Shown one piece after another: positions 19,919-27,414 of a stretch of 64,000 nt of DNA (position 1 is the stretch's first letter; every line of letters begins with the position of its first letter). The notes under the pieces were generated by a model. It saw nothing but the letters and a program-made list of their open reading frames with translations, was not told where the DNA came from and searched no databases. Source of the stretch: Arthrobacter sp. NicSoilB8. Lineage in GTDB: Bacteria; Actinomycetota; Actinomycetes; Actinomycetales; Micrococcaceae. The position numbers and the translations under genes were made by a program. The stretch spans positions 4,464,001 to 4,528,000 of the forward strand of contig NZ_AP024655.1 in assembly GCF_019977355.1 (NCBI RefSeq), read 5' to 3'.

Positions 19919-20683
19919 ATGGATTTCACCGCCAAACGCGTGCTGGTCACCGCCGGAGCCAACGGCATCGGCCTGGCCATCGCCAACAAGTTCCGCGACC
20001 TCGGCGCCGCCGTCTTCGTCACCGACATTGACCCCGACGCCGTCGAGAAGGCCCGCGTCAACGGCCTGCTGGCCGCGGTCAGCGATGTCTCGGACGAGGA
20101 CCAGGTCCGCGGGCTCATGGGCACGGTCCGGGAGGACCTGGGCGGCCTCGACGTCCTGGTCAACAACGCCGGCATCGCCGGCCCCACGGGGCCCCTGGAA
20201 ACCCTCGACGCCGCGGCCTGGAAGGCGACGTTCGATGTCAACATCCATGGCCAGTTCTTCTGCATCAAGCATGCGCTGCCCCTGCTGCGCGAGGGCAGCG
20301 GCGCCTCCATTGTGAACCTGTCCTCCGCCGCAGGGCGGCTGGGCATGGCCGGCCGCAGCGCCTACTCGGCGTCGAAGTGGGCGGTCATCGGGCTGACCAA
20401 GACCCTGGCGATCGAACTCGGCCCCGACTGCATCCGGGTCAACGCCATCTGCCCCGGCGCCGTCAACGGCCCCCGCATCGACGCCGTCATCGCCGCCAAG
20501 GCCCGGATGCTGGACCTGCCGGCGGATGAGGTGTCCGCGCTTTACCTCGGCCAGTCCTCGCTCGGGCGGCTGATCGAGGCCGAGGACATCGCCAACATGG
20601 CCGTCTTCGCGGCCAGCGACATGGCCCGCAACGTCAACGGCCAGGCTCTCGCCGTCGACGGCAACACCGAAAAACTGTACTGA
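19919..20683 (+). CDS. Short-chain dehydrogenase, proposed 2-deoxyribonate 3-dehydrogenase
   Basis: This 254-residue classical SDR has a nucleotide-binding TAGANGIG at residues 11-18, NNAG at 82-85, catalytic Ser136, Tyr149 and Lys153 (YSASK), and the PG motif after. Asp36 after the second strand (FVTDID) favours NAD over NADP. In the cassette it would oxidise the 3-hydroxyl of an imported 3-hydroxy sugar acid to a 3-keto acid, the substrate of the cleavage enzyme encoded next. The exact substrate, 2-deoxy-D-ribonate, is inferred from gene context and not from the protein itself. Confidence 0.85.
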   Translation: MDFTAKRVLVTAGANGIGLAIANKFRDLGAAVFVTDIDPDAVEKARVNGLLAAVSDVSDEDQVRGLMGTVREDLGGLDVLVNNAGIAGPTGPLETLDAAAWKATFDVNIHGQFFCIKHALPLLREGSGASIVNLSSAAGRLGMAGRSAYSASKWAVIGLTKTLAIELGPDCIRVNAICPGAVNGPRIDAVIAAKARMLDLPADEVSALYLGQSSLGRLIEAEDIANMAVFAASDMARNVNGQALAVDGNTEKLY

Positions 20684-20758
20684 CGCGGCCGCGGGATCCG
20701 GTCAGACCGTAGCAGTCCCGCCCAACGCCCACGATCCGCCCACCAAGGAGACATTCCC

Positions 20759-21691
20759 ATGGCTGCTGCCCGCAAGGTCATCATCACCAGCGCCGTCACC
20801 GGCGCCATCCACACCCCGTCCATGTCCCCGCACCTGCCCGTCTCCCCGGACGAGATCGCCGACGCCGCGATCGGCGCCGCCGAGGCCGGAGCCGCGATCG
20901 TGCACATGCACGCCCGCGACCCGAAGGACGGCCGCCCCTCGCAGGACCCGGAGCACTTCGCCCCCATCCTTGACAGGCTCAAACGCAACACCGACGCGGT
21001 CATCAACATCACCACGGGCGGCTCCCCGCACATGAGCGTCGAAGAACGGATGCAGCCCGCGGCATTGTTCAAACCCGAGCTCGCCTCCCTCAACATGGGT
21101 TCGATGAACTTCGGGCTGTACCCGATGCTGGACCGCTTCACCGAGTTCAGCCACGACTGGGAGCGCGAAGGCCTCGAAAAGAGCCGCGACCTCGTCTTCA
21201 AGAACACCTTCCAGGACATCGAGACCATCCTGGGGATCGGCAACGAGAACGGCACACGCTTCGAGTTCGAGTGCTACGACATTTCGCACCTGAACAACCT
21301 GGCCCACTTCCACGCCCGCGGGCTGGCCCGGGGCCCGCTGTTCGTGCAGTCGGTCTTCGGCCTGCTCGGCGGCATCGGCGCCCACCCCGAGGACCTCATG
21401 CACATGCGCCGCACCGCCGACCGGCTCCTGGGCGGGGACTATGAATGGTCCATCCTGGGCGCCGGCAAGAACCAGATGCCGCTCGCCACGATCGGCGCCG
21501 CCATGGGCTCCCACGTCCGGGTGGGCCTGGAGGATTCCCTGTGGATCGGCCCGGGACAGCTCGCCGCGTCCAACGCCGAACAGGTCACCCGGATCCGCAC
21601 CATCCTGGAAGCCCTCAACTTTGAGGTCGCCACCCCCGACGAGGCGCGGCAGATGCTGCAGCTCAAGGGCCGGGACAACGTGGGGTTCTGA
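20759..21691 (+). CDS. Beta-keto acid cleavage enzyme (BKACE, DUF849)
   Basis: This 310-residue TIM-barrel enzyme belongs to the BKACE family, which transfers a beta-keto acid onto acetyl-CoA to give acetoacetate and a new acyl-CoA. The metal and catalytic residues known from the 3-keto-5-aminohexanoate cleavage enzyme can be matched: His49 and His51 (VHMHARD), Arg254, Glu258 and Asp259 (RVGLEDS), with NITTGG at 83-88. With a 4,5-dihydroxy-3-oxo acid as substrate the product would be glyceryl-CoA, which would feed the glycerate kinase encoded 4 bases downstream. Substrate assignment is inference. Confidence 0.88.
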   Translation: MAAARKVIITSAVTGAIHTPSMSPHLPVSPDEIADAAIGAAEAGAAIVHMHARDPKDGRPSQDPEHFAPILDRLKRNTDAVINITTGGSPHMSVEERMQPAALFKPELASLNMGSMNFGLYPMLDRFTEFSHDWEREGLEKSRDLVFKNTFQDIETILGIGNENGTRFEFECYDISHLNNLAHFHARGLARGPLFVQSVFGLLGGIGAHPEDLMHMRRTADRLLGGDYEWSILGAGKNQMPLATIGAAMGSHVRVGLEDSLWIGPGQLAASNAEQVTRIRTILEALNFEVATPDEARQMLQLKGRDNVGF

Positions 21692-21695
21692 ACCG

Positions 21696-22769
21696 ATGAG
21701 CATCCTGGTGGCCCCGGACAGCTTCAAAGGCACGTTCACCGCGGCCCAGGTGGCCGGCCACATCGCGGGCGGCATCCGGGCCGCCGGAGGGTCGGCCCGC
21801 GAGCTGCCCGTGGCCGACGGCGGTGAGGGCACCTTCGAGGTCCTGGCCCGCGGGCTTGACGCCCGGCCCGTCCGGGTCGCCACAGTCGGGCCGTGGGGCG
21901 AACCCGTCGACGCGGCGATCGGGCTGGCCGCCGACGGGACCGCCGTCGTCGAACTCGCCGCCGCGAGCGGCCTGAACCTGCCCTCCGACGGCGACCGGGA
22001 CCCCGCGGCGGCCAGCACCTACGGCACCGGCGTCCTGATCGCGGAGTCGGTCCGGCGCGGCGCGCGCCGCATCGTGGTGGCTGCGGGAGGCTCGGCCACC
22101 ACCGACGGCGGCGCCGGCGCCATCGCGGCGATCGAGGAACACGGCGGGCTCCGCGGCGCGCAGATGGTGATCCTGAGCGATGTGACGACGCGCTTTTCCG
22201 ATGCGGCGCGCGTGTTCGGGCCGCAGAAGGGCGCCGGGCGGGCCATGGTTGAGTTGCTCACGGGCAGGCTGGAACTGCTGACGGAGTCGTTCGTCCGGGA
22301 CTTCGGCCGCGATCCCCGGCTGGTGGAACGGACCGGCGCGGCCGGCGGATTCTCCGGCGGCATGTGGGCCCGCTACGGCGCCAGCTTGGTGTCGGGCGCG
22401 GACTATGTGCTGGATCTGCTGGGCTTCGACGCGCAACTGGCCGAGAGCCGCGCAGTGGTGGTGGGCGAGGGACGGCTGGATTCCCAGACCGGCCAGGGCA
22501 AGATCATTGCCGCCATCCTGGCCCGTTCCGGCACCAGACCCGTGTACGCCGTGGTGGGTTCGGTGGATCCGGACCTCGGCGACGACGCGGACCGCTTTGC
22601 CGGCATCATCGTGGCCGGAAATCCTGCGGCCATGGAGGCAGCGGGAGCCGAACTGGCCCGGACGGGCCTCGCGGCTTCGCACGCTTCCGGTACTGCCCCC
22701 GCGCCTCCCGGTTCCCCCGCTTCCTCTGCTTTCCCCGCTTCCCTTGCTTCCGGACATGCCCTCCGCTGA
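21696..22769 (+). CDS. Glycerate kinase of the sugar-acid cassette
   Basis: A 357-residue GarK-family kinase with APDSFKGTFTA at the N-terminus, [11 protein letters not shown], and AAGGSATTDGGAG in the middle. It is clearly diverged from the glycerate kinase at 213, so it is not a recent copy. It begins 4 bases after the cleavage enzyme gene, marking glycerate (from glyceryl-CoA) as the pathway product to be phosphorylated. The last 35 or so residues are a low-complexity Ala/Pro/Ser tail, and the final codons run into the family A repeat, so the C-terminus may have been altered by repeat insertion. No CoA-releasing thioesterase is in the cassette. Confidence 0.88.
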   Translation: MSILVAPDSFKGTFTAAQVAGHIAGGIRAAGGSARELPVADGGEGTFEVLARGLDARPVRVATVGPWGEPVDAAIGLAADGTAVVELAAASGLNLPSDGDRDPAAASTYGTGVLIAESVRRGARRIVVAAGGSATTDGGAGAIAAIEEHGGLRGAQMVILSDVTTRFSDAARVFGPQKGAGRAMVELLTGRLELLTESFVRDFGRDPRLVERTGAAGGFSGGMWARYGASLVSGADYVLDLLGFDAQLAESRAVVVGEGRLDSQTGQGKIIAAILARSGTRPVYAVVGSVDPDLGDDADRFAGIIVAGNPAAMEAAGAELARTGLAASHASGTAPAPPGSPASSAFPASLASGHALR

Positions 22770-22965
22770 CCGCACCGCTGGACATGCTCCCCGCCGGGCC
22801 CGCATCCCGGGTCCGACGACTGGGCATGTCCCGAATTGCCAGGTCCGGCCGCGGGACATGCCCTCCGCTGGCCCGCACCGCTGGACATATTCCCCATATG
22901 CCCGTTCCCGGGCCTGAAGACTGGACATGTCCCCAACTGCCACGCGTTACCACTGGACATGTCCC
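22753..22965. repeat. Family A array 2
   Basis: CATG-type cores lie at 22755, 22783, 22825, 22857, 22886, 22897, 22926 and 22958. From 22825 the steps are 32, 29, 11, 29, 32, a perfectly symmetric set around 22893. The centre is CATAT-TCCCC-ATATG; array 1 has CATAG-TCCCG-CTATG, so the inner pair changes on both sides at once. The first two sites look like a partial copy of the same module. The array starts inside the last codons of the glycerate kinase gene. Confidence 0.85.
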
Positions 22966-23061
22966 CCGCTGACGCGCGTGGCCATGGGACGCGTCGCGCA
23001 AGAAGCCTGGGGAGGCCCCAAGACGGGACAGGCTCGCCTTGCGGCCATTCCCGGGCCCGAA

Positions 23062-23240
23062 GACCGGACATGTCCCTAAGTGCCAGGTCCGGCCGCGGGA
23101 CATGCCCTCCGCTGGCCCGCACCGCTGGACATATTCCCCATATGCCCGTTCCCGGGCCCGAAGACTGGACATGTCCCCAACTGCCACGTGCGGTCACCCG
23201 AAAATATCCTCCCCGGCGCGGTGTGACCACGGGACATGTG
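23062..23240. repeat. Family A array 3, direct copy of array 2
   Basis: About 120 bases from 23065 repeat array 2 almost exactly at an offset of 244 bases: cores at 23069, 23101, 23130, 23141 and 23170 match 22825-22926 one for one. The site expected at 23202 is degenerate, and a further GGGACATGTG lies at 23231. Between arrays 2 and 3 (22966-23061) I see only GC-rich unannotated sequence with one more CATG. Confidence 0.82.
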
Positions 23241-23420
23241 CAGCGGTATGTTCTGGCTTGGCTCAGGCAGGCGAGGCCCGACCGGGAAGGAGCGCGGAAT
23301 TAGTGGCGGACGACGCCCGGCGTGACCACTGGCCAAGCCCGCTACCCGACGCCCGGCGTGACCACGGGAACGGGCCTCAGGCGAGCGGGATCCGACCCGG
23401 AAGGAGTGGCGCGGCGGCCG
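23220..23420. repeat. Decayed direct repeats, GTGACCAC and GGAAGGAG units
   Basis: GTGACCAC recurs at 23223, 23322 and 23358, twice preceded by ACGCCCGGC. A second unit (CTCAGGC then GCGAGG or GCGAGC, CCGACC, GGAAGGAG) occurs near 23262-23300 and 23375-23410. Copies are imperfect and interleaved. No gene is supported in 22770-23541, about 770 bases; this and the family A arrays occupy most of it. Confidence 0.5.
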
Positions 23421-23468
23421 GGTCCCCCAAGGAACCGGCCACCGAACCAAGCACTCCCACCCCCAAAG

Positions 23469-23488
23469 CTTGTCATATGTTTGACAAG
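23469..23488 (+). promoter_or_regulatory. Inverted repeat CTTGTCA-N6-TGACAAG, likely operator
   Basis: The two 7-base arms (23469-23475 and 23482-23488) are perfect complements. They lie about 40 bases before a TATTGT -10-like box (23529-23534) of the AhpD-like gene, in a locally AT-rich patch, so they could bind a dimeric regulator. The overlapping TTGACA (23481) could also be a -35 box but is too far from the -10. Confidence 0.45.
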
Positions 23489-23541
23489 ATTGTCACACGA
23501 CGCTCCGGGCCGCACCGAAGCTCGTCGGTATTGTGGAATCC

Positions 23542-24033
23542 ATGAATGAGACGGCGACACCGCAGAATCCCGACCACCGGAGCGTCTTCCTGGACAAGGC
23601 GCACCCGGCGGCCTGGCGCGCACTCAACGGGCTGGGCCTCAAGGCCAAGGAGGGCGCCGCCGAGGCCGGGTTGGACGGGAAGCTGATCGAACTGCTCAAC
23701 GTCCGCATTTCGCAGATCAACGGGTGCGCCTTCTGCCTGGACATGCACGTGGGCGACGCGGTCAAGAACGGTGAATCCGCCCAGCGGCTGGCCGTTCTCC
23801 CCGCCTGGCGCGACACCACCCTGTTCTCCGACAAGGAACGCGCAGCCCTGACCCTGGCCGAGGCCATCACCACCATCTCCGACGCCCACACCCGCGACCA
23901 CGAAGGCGCCCAGGCCCGCAGGCACCTGACAGACGAGGAATTCTCCGCCGTCAGCTGGTTGGCAATCGCGATGAACGCATTCAACCGGGTCTCCATTGTC
24001 AGCCAGCACCCGGTCCGCACGGCCCGCGCCTAA
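23542..24033 (+). CDS. AhpD-like / carboxymuconolactone decarboxylase family protein
   Basis: This 163-residue helical protein has the AhpD core, Glu50 followed by CAFCLDMH with Cys62, Cys65 and His69, the CxxCxxxH redox site of alkylhydroperoxidase-type proteins. It probably reduces peroxides or handles oxidative or nitrosative stress in the cytoplasm. The ATG at 23542 is preferred over GTG 23533 because TATTGT lies 7 bases before it, the spacing of leaderless actinobacterial genes, and no ribosome binding site is present. An inverted repeat upstream suggests its own regulator. Confidence 0.85.
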   Translation: MNETATPQNPDHRSVFLDKAHPAAWRALNGLGLKAKEGAAEAGLDGKLIELLNVRISQINGCAFCLDMHVGDAVKNGESAQRLAVLPAWRDTTLFSDKERAALTLAEAITTISDAHTRDHEGAQARRHLTDEEFSAVSWLAIAMNAFNRVSIVSQHPVRTARA

Positions 24034-24109
24034 CCCCGCCCGCGCCTAACCCCGCCCGCGCCCAATCCCGCCGCACCTAATCCGGTCCGCACGGCCGGCC
24101 CCCACAGAC

Positions 24110-25159
24110 CTACGCCGGGTAGACGGACACCGCCGCGGCCTTGACCACGAAGTACGCCTCCAGCCCCGGCACCAGGCCGAGGTCCGCGGAGGCGGCGGGG
24201 GTGATGTCGGCTGACAGCTCGCCGGCGCGGACGCGGATCTGGTCCCCGTGCGGCTCGAGATCCGTGATCCGCACCCGGAACGAGTTTCGCGGGCTGCCGT
24301 GCGCCTCACTGAGGAACACGGACACGGCCGACGGCGGAAACGCGGCCACGCCTGCCTGCCCGGGGACCAGCGGATCATCATGTTGCCCGGCGAATTCCAG
24401 CCCGTCGGCCGACCGGATGCCGGCGGCGGTGACGGTTCCGGCCACCAGGTTCAGCCCGGCCAGTCCGGCGGCAAAACGGCTGCGCGGACGCTGGAGTACC
24501 TCGCGGACGGGCCCTTCCTCGGTGATCCGGCCCGCCTCCAGGACAATTACCCGGTCGGCGAGCATGAACGCGTCCAGCACGTCGTGGGTGACAATGACGG
24601 CGCGGCGTCCGGCCAGGACGCGCTTGAGCAGCCGGCGCAGCAGCGGCGCGGCGTGGATGTCGAGGGCCGCCATGGGCTCATCCAGCAGCAGCACGTCGGG
24701 GTCAGCGGCCAGCGCGCGCGCCACGGCCACCCGCTGCGCCTGGCCGCCCGACAGCTCCCCGGGCCGGCGTGAGGCGAGGTCCACGGCGTCCACCTCGGCC
24801 AGCCAGTGCCTCGCGGTTTCCCTGGCCGCAGCCTTGGCCATGCCGGCACTGCGGGGTCCGAAGGCCACATTGTCGAGCGCGCTCAGGTGCGGGAACAGCA
24901 GCGGCTCCTGGGCCAGGAGGGCAGTGCCGCGGCGATGGGGAGCCGTCCAGGCATTCACCCCGGGACCCAGATCGAAAAGGACTTTGCCGTCCACCTCGCC
25001 CCTTCCGGTATCGGGCCGGAGCAGGCCCGCCATGACCGACAGCAGGGTGGATTTGCCGGCCCCGTTAGGACCCAGGACGGCGAGGGTTTCCCCCGGCGCC
25101 AGGCACACGGAGACGTCGAAGCCGCGGGCGGCGATGGCGGCGTCGATCCGGACGCTCAC
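24110..25159 (-). CDS. modC: Molybdate ABC transporter, ATP-binding protein
   Basis: This 349-residue ATPase has Walker [11 protein letters not shown]-loop [12 protein letters not shown], signature LSGGQAQR, Walker [13 protein letters not shown] and a switch His (VTHD). The C-terminal 70 residues form a TOBE/Mop-like domain ([25 protein letters not shown]) typical of molybdate importers. The start is the GTG at 25159, which overlaps the modB stop (GTGA); longer in-frame readings run into modB. It would power molybdate or tungstate uptake with ModA and ModB. Confidence 0.9.
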   Translation of the reverse strand: MSVRIDAAIAARGFDVSVCLAPGETLAVLGPNGAGKSTLLSVMAGLLRPDTGRGEVDGKVLFDLGPGVNAWTAPHRRGTALLAQEPLLFPHLSALDNVAFGPRSAGMAKAAARETARHWLAEVDAVDLASRRPGELSGGQAQRVAVARALAADPDVLLLDEPMAALDIHAAPLLRRLLKRVLAGRRAVIVTHDVLDAFMLADRVIVLEAGRITEEGPVREVLQRPRSRFAAGLAGLNLVAGTVTAAGIRSADGLEFAGQHDDPLVPGQAGVAAFPPSAVSVFLSEAHGSPRNSFRVRITDLEPHGDQIRVRAGELSADITPAASADLGLVPGLEAYFVVKAAAVSVYPA

Positions 25160-26019
25160 GGCGCCACCCTCTCCCGGGCCGTCTCCGACGCCCCCTCCCG
25201 CGGGGCACGCTCCGCCGGGCCGCGGCCGCGCGCACCGGCGGCCGCCGGCCCCCGGTAGGACAGCCCGACGACGGCGACCGCCACCGCGACAAGAAGCAGT
25301 GACAGCGCGACGGCGGCATCGGCGTCGGTCTCGCGCTGCAGATATATCTCCAGCGGCAGGGTGCGGGTGACACCCTGCAAGCTGCCCGCGAACGTGAGCG
25401 TGGCGCCGAATTCGCCTAGGCTGCGCGCGAAGGAGAGCACGGCGCCGGAGGCCAGCCCGGGCAGCACCAGCGGGATGGTCACCCGGCGCAGCACCGTGGT
25501 GGGGCGGGCACCGAGAGTCGCGGCGACGGCCTCGTACCTGCTCCCGGCCGAGCGCAATGCGCCTTCGAGGCTCACCACCAGGAACGGGAGGGCGACGAAG
25601 GTCTGGGCCAGGACAACGGCCGTCGTCGAAAAGCCGATCTGGATGCCGGCCAGTTCCAGTGAGCGCCCAAGCAGACCCTGCCGGCCGAAGGTGTACAGCA
25701 GGGCGATGCCGCCGACCACGGGCGGCAGGACGAGCGGCAGCAGCACGAAAGATCGGAGCAGGCGCTGCCCGCGGAACTGCCCTCGGGCCAGGACGAGCGC
25801 CAGCGGGACCCCCAGCACGATGCACAGCGCGGTGCTGGCCGCGGAGGTGCGCAGGCTCAGTGCCAGGGCGGTCAGAGACGATTCCGAGGTGACCAGCGGC
25901 AGGAACTGGGCCCAGTTGACCTTCGCGACGATGGCGGCCAGGGGCAGCAGGACAAACAGGGCGCCTGCCGCGGCGAGGACATGGATCCAGCGCGGGATGC
26001 CCTGGTAAGCGTGCCTCAT
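25156..26019 (-). CDS. modB: Molybdate ABC transporter, permease
   Basis: A 287-residue permease with five to six membrane helices and the inner-membrane-component motif [30 protein letters not shown], which docks to the ATPase. [21 protein letters not shown] segment is typical of ModB. The ATG at 26019 lies 7 bases after the modA stop with a GAGG site; a longer reading from 26091 overlaps modA and lacks support. The C-terminus carries an Arg/Gly/Glu-rich tail of about 30 residues not seen in model ModB proteins. Confidence 0.9.
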   Translation of the reverse strand: MRHAYQGIPRWIHVLAAAGALFVLLPLAAIVAKVNWAQFLPLVTSESSLTALALSLRTSAASTALCIVLGVPLALVLARGQFRGQRLLRSFVLLPLVLPPVVGGIALLYTFGRQGLLGRSLELAGIQIGFSTTAVVLAQTFVALPFLVVSLEGALRSAGSRYEAVAATLGARPTTVLRRVTIPLVLPGLASGAVLSFARSLGEFGATLTFAGSLQGVTRTLPLEIYLQRETDADAAVALSLLLVAVAVAVVGLSYRGPAAAGARGRGPAERAPREGASETARERVAP

Positions 26020-26026
26020 CCGCGCC

Positions 26027-26848
26027 TCACTGTGTGCCGAATCCGGCGTCGTGCAGGACCTTCTTGCCCTCGGCGCCGGTGACCAGCGCAAGGAATGCCG
26101 CCGCCAGCTGCTTGTTCCTGCTGTCGCCTACGGTGGCGATGGGGTAGGTATTGACGGCCTGGTCCGCCTCAGGGAACGGAATCCCCTTGACCCTGTCGCC
26201 GGCGGTTTTGACGTCCGTGACATAGACGACGCCGGCGTCGGCCTCGCCCGAGGTGACCTTGCCCAGGACGTCCGTGACGGAGGATTCCTCGCTGACCGGG
26301 TTCAATGTCACGCCGGTGACTTTCTCGACCGTGGCGGTCGCGGCGCCGCAGGGAACCTGGCCGGCGCAGACCACCACGCGGACCCCGGGACGGGCAAGAT
26401 CGGCGAAGGCAGCGATCGACGCCGGGTTGGCCGGCGGGACGGCGATCGCCAGGACGTTGGTAGCGAAGTTCGTGGCCGCGCCGTCGAGCAGCCCGGCATC
26501 GGCAAGCTTGGCCATGTTCTTGGTGTCCGCCGAGGCAAAGACGTCCGCCGGGGCTCCCTGGCTGATCTGGGTGGCGAGGTCGGAGGATCCGGCGAAGCTC
26601 AACGCCACCCTGGTGCCCGGGTTCGCGGCCTCAAACGCGGCCGCCAGTTTCGTGAAGGTGGCCTTCAGCGAGGCGGCCGCGAACACCGTCAGGCTTCCGG
26701 AGAGCTTGGTCGGCTCCCCGGCGCTGGACGCCGGGGCGCCTGCTGCCGTGCCCGGACCGCCGGCGGGCGCTCCGGCAGCGCACGCGCTCAGGCCGGCGGC
26801 GAGCATGCCGGCGGCGATCAGGACGGAGGGCCGGAACGGCAGTCTCAT
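26027..26848 (-). CDS. modA: Molybdate-binding lipoprotein
   Basis: A 273-residue extracytoplasmic binding protein. A signal peptide ends in the lipobox LSAC with Cys22 as the lipid anchor. The mature domain opens with [26 protein letters not shown] and has [24 protein letters not shown], the usual ModA anion-binding segments. The ATG at 26848 overlaps the upstream regulator stop by ATGA. It would deliver molybdate to ModBC. Confidence 0.92.
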   Translation of the reverse strand: MRLPFRPSVLIAAGMLAAGLSACAAGAPAGGPGTAAGAPASSAGEPTKLSGSLTVFAAASLKATFTKLAAAFEAANPGTRVALSFAGSSDLATQISQGAPADVFASADTKNMAKLADAGLLDGAATNFATNVLAIAVPPANPASIAAFADLARPGVRVVVCAGQVPCGAATATVEKVTGVTLNPVSEESSVTDVLGKVTSGEADAGVVYVTDVKTAGDRVKGIPFPEADQAVNTYPIATVGDSRNKQLAAAFLALVTGAEGKKVLHDAGFGTQ

Positions 26849-27255
26849 ATGACGCTCTTCCCCTTGGGCGTTTCGATGATGACGGTGGTGGCCTTCACGA
26901 CCGCGGTGGCGACGGAGCCCAGCTCCAGCCCGAGATCGCGCACTGCCTCGCTGCTCATCAGGGACACCACCCGGAAGGGCCCGCACTGGAGTTCGACCTG
27001 CGCCATCACCCTGTCTGCCGTAATGGCGGTCACGAGTCCCACGAAGCGGTTCCGGGCCGAACTGCCCACCCGGGCAGGGTCTTCCGGAAGCTGGGCCTGC
27101 TCCCGGGCAAGCCGCGCCAGCTCAAGCCCGTCCACGGCCAGCCGGCCGGACTCATCCTTGAGCGGGGTCAGGCTCCCTTGCTCGGTCCAGCGCCGCACAG
27201 TGTCATCACTGACACCGAGAAAACGGGCTGCTTCGGAGACGCGAATCTTAGGCAT
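26845..27255 (-). CDS. MerR-like helix-turn-helix protein with TOBE (molybdate-binding) domain
   Basis: This 136-residue protein joins an excisionase/MerR-type helix-turn-helix (IRVSEAARFLGVSDDTVRRWTEQGSL) to a single TOBE/Mop domain (RNRFVGLVTAITADRVMAQVELQCGPFRVVSLMSSEAVRDLGLELG and AVVKATTVIIE). The Mop domain binds molybdate, so the protein is probably a molybdate-responsive regulator of the mod operon it leads. The ATG at 27255 has a GGGA site and starts exactly at the helix-turn-helix; the longer reading from 27306 lies in AT-rich promoter-like sequence with repeated GGAATAT units. Confidence 0.82.
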   Translation of the reverse strand: MPKIRVSEAARFLGVSDDTVRRWTEQGSLTPLKDESGRLAVDGLELARLAREQAQLPEDPARVGSSARNRFVGLVTAITADRVMAQVELQCGPFRVVSLMSSEAVRDLGLELGSVATAVVKATTVIIETPKGKSVI

Positions 27256-27414
27256 ATTCCCACTATATTCCTCATTTGCGGTTTTCTGATCGAATATTAG
27301 CCGCATAAACCGAACTACGGTGCTGCGCGGCGAGCGCGTGGCCTAGCCTCAGCTGACGCGCAGTCGTAAGCTCTGAAAGTGGGGCGGAGCCGCGGTCACC
27401 GAGGGAGCACTGCC

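Noticed and set aside
22753..23240. Resemblance of the GGACATGTCC site to a eukaryotic p53-type element
   Set aside because: Coincidental consensus; bacteria have no such factor.
22403..23545. Several open frames of 150-275 codons between the glycerate kinase and AhpD-like genes
   Set aside because: They read through family A repeats or antisense through the kinase gene and share no recognisable domain.
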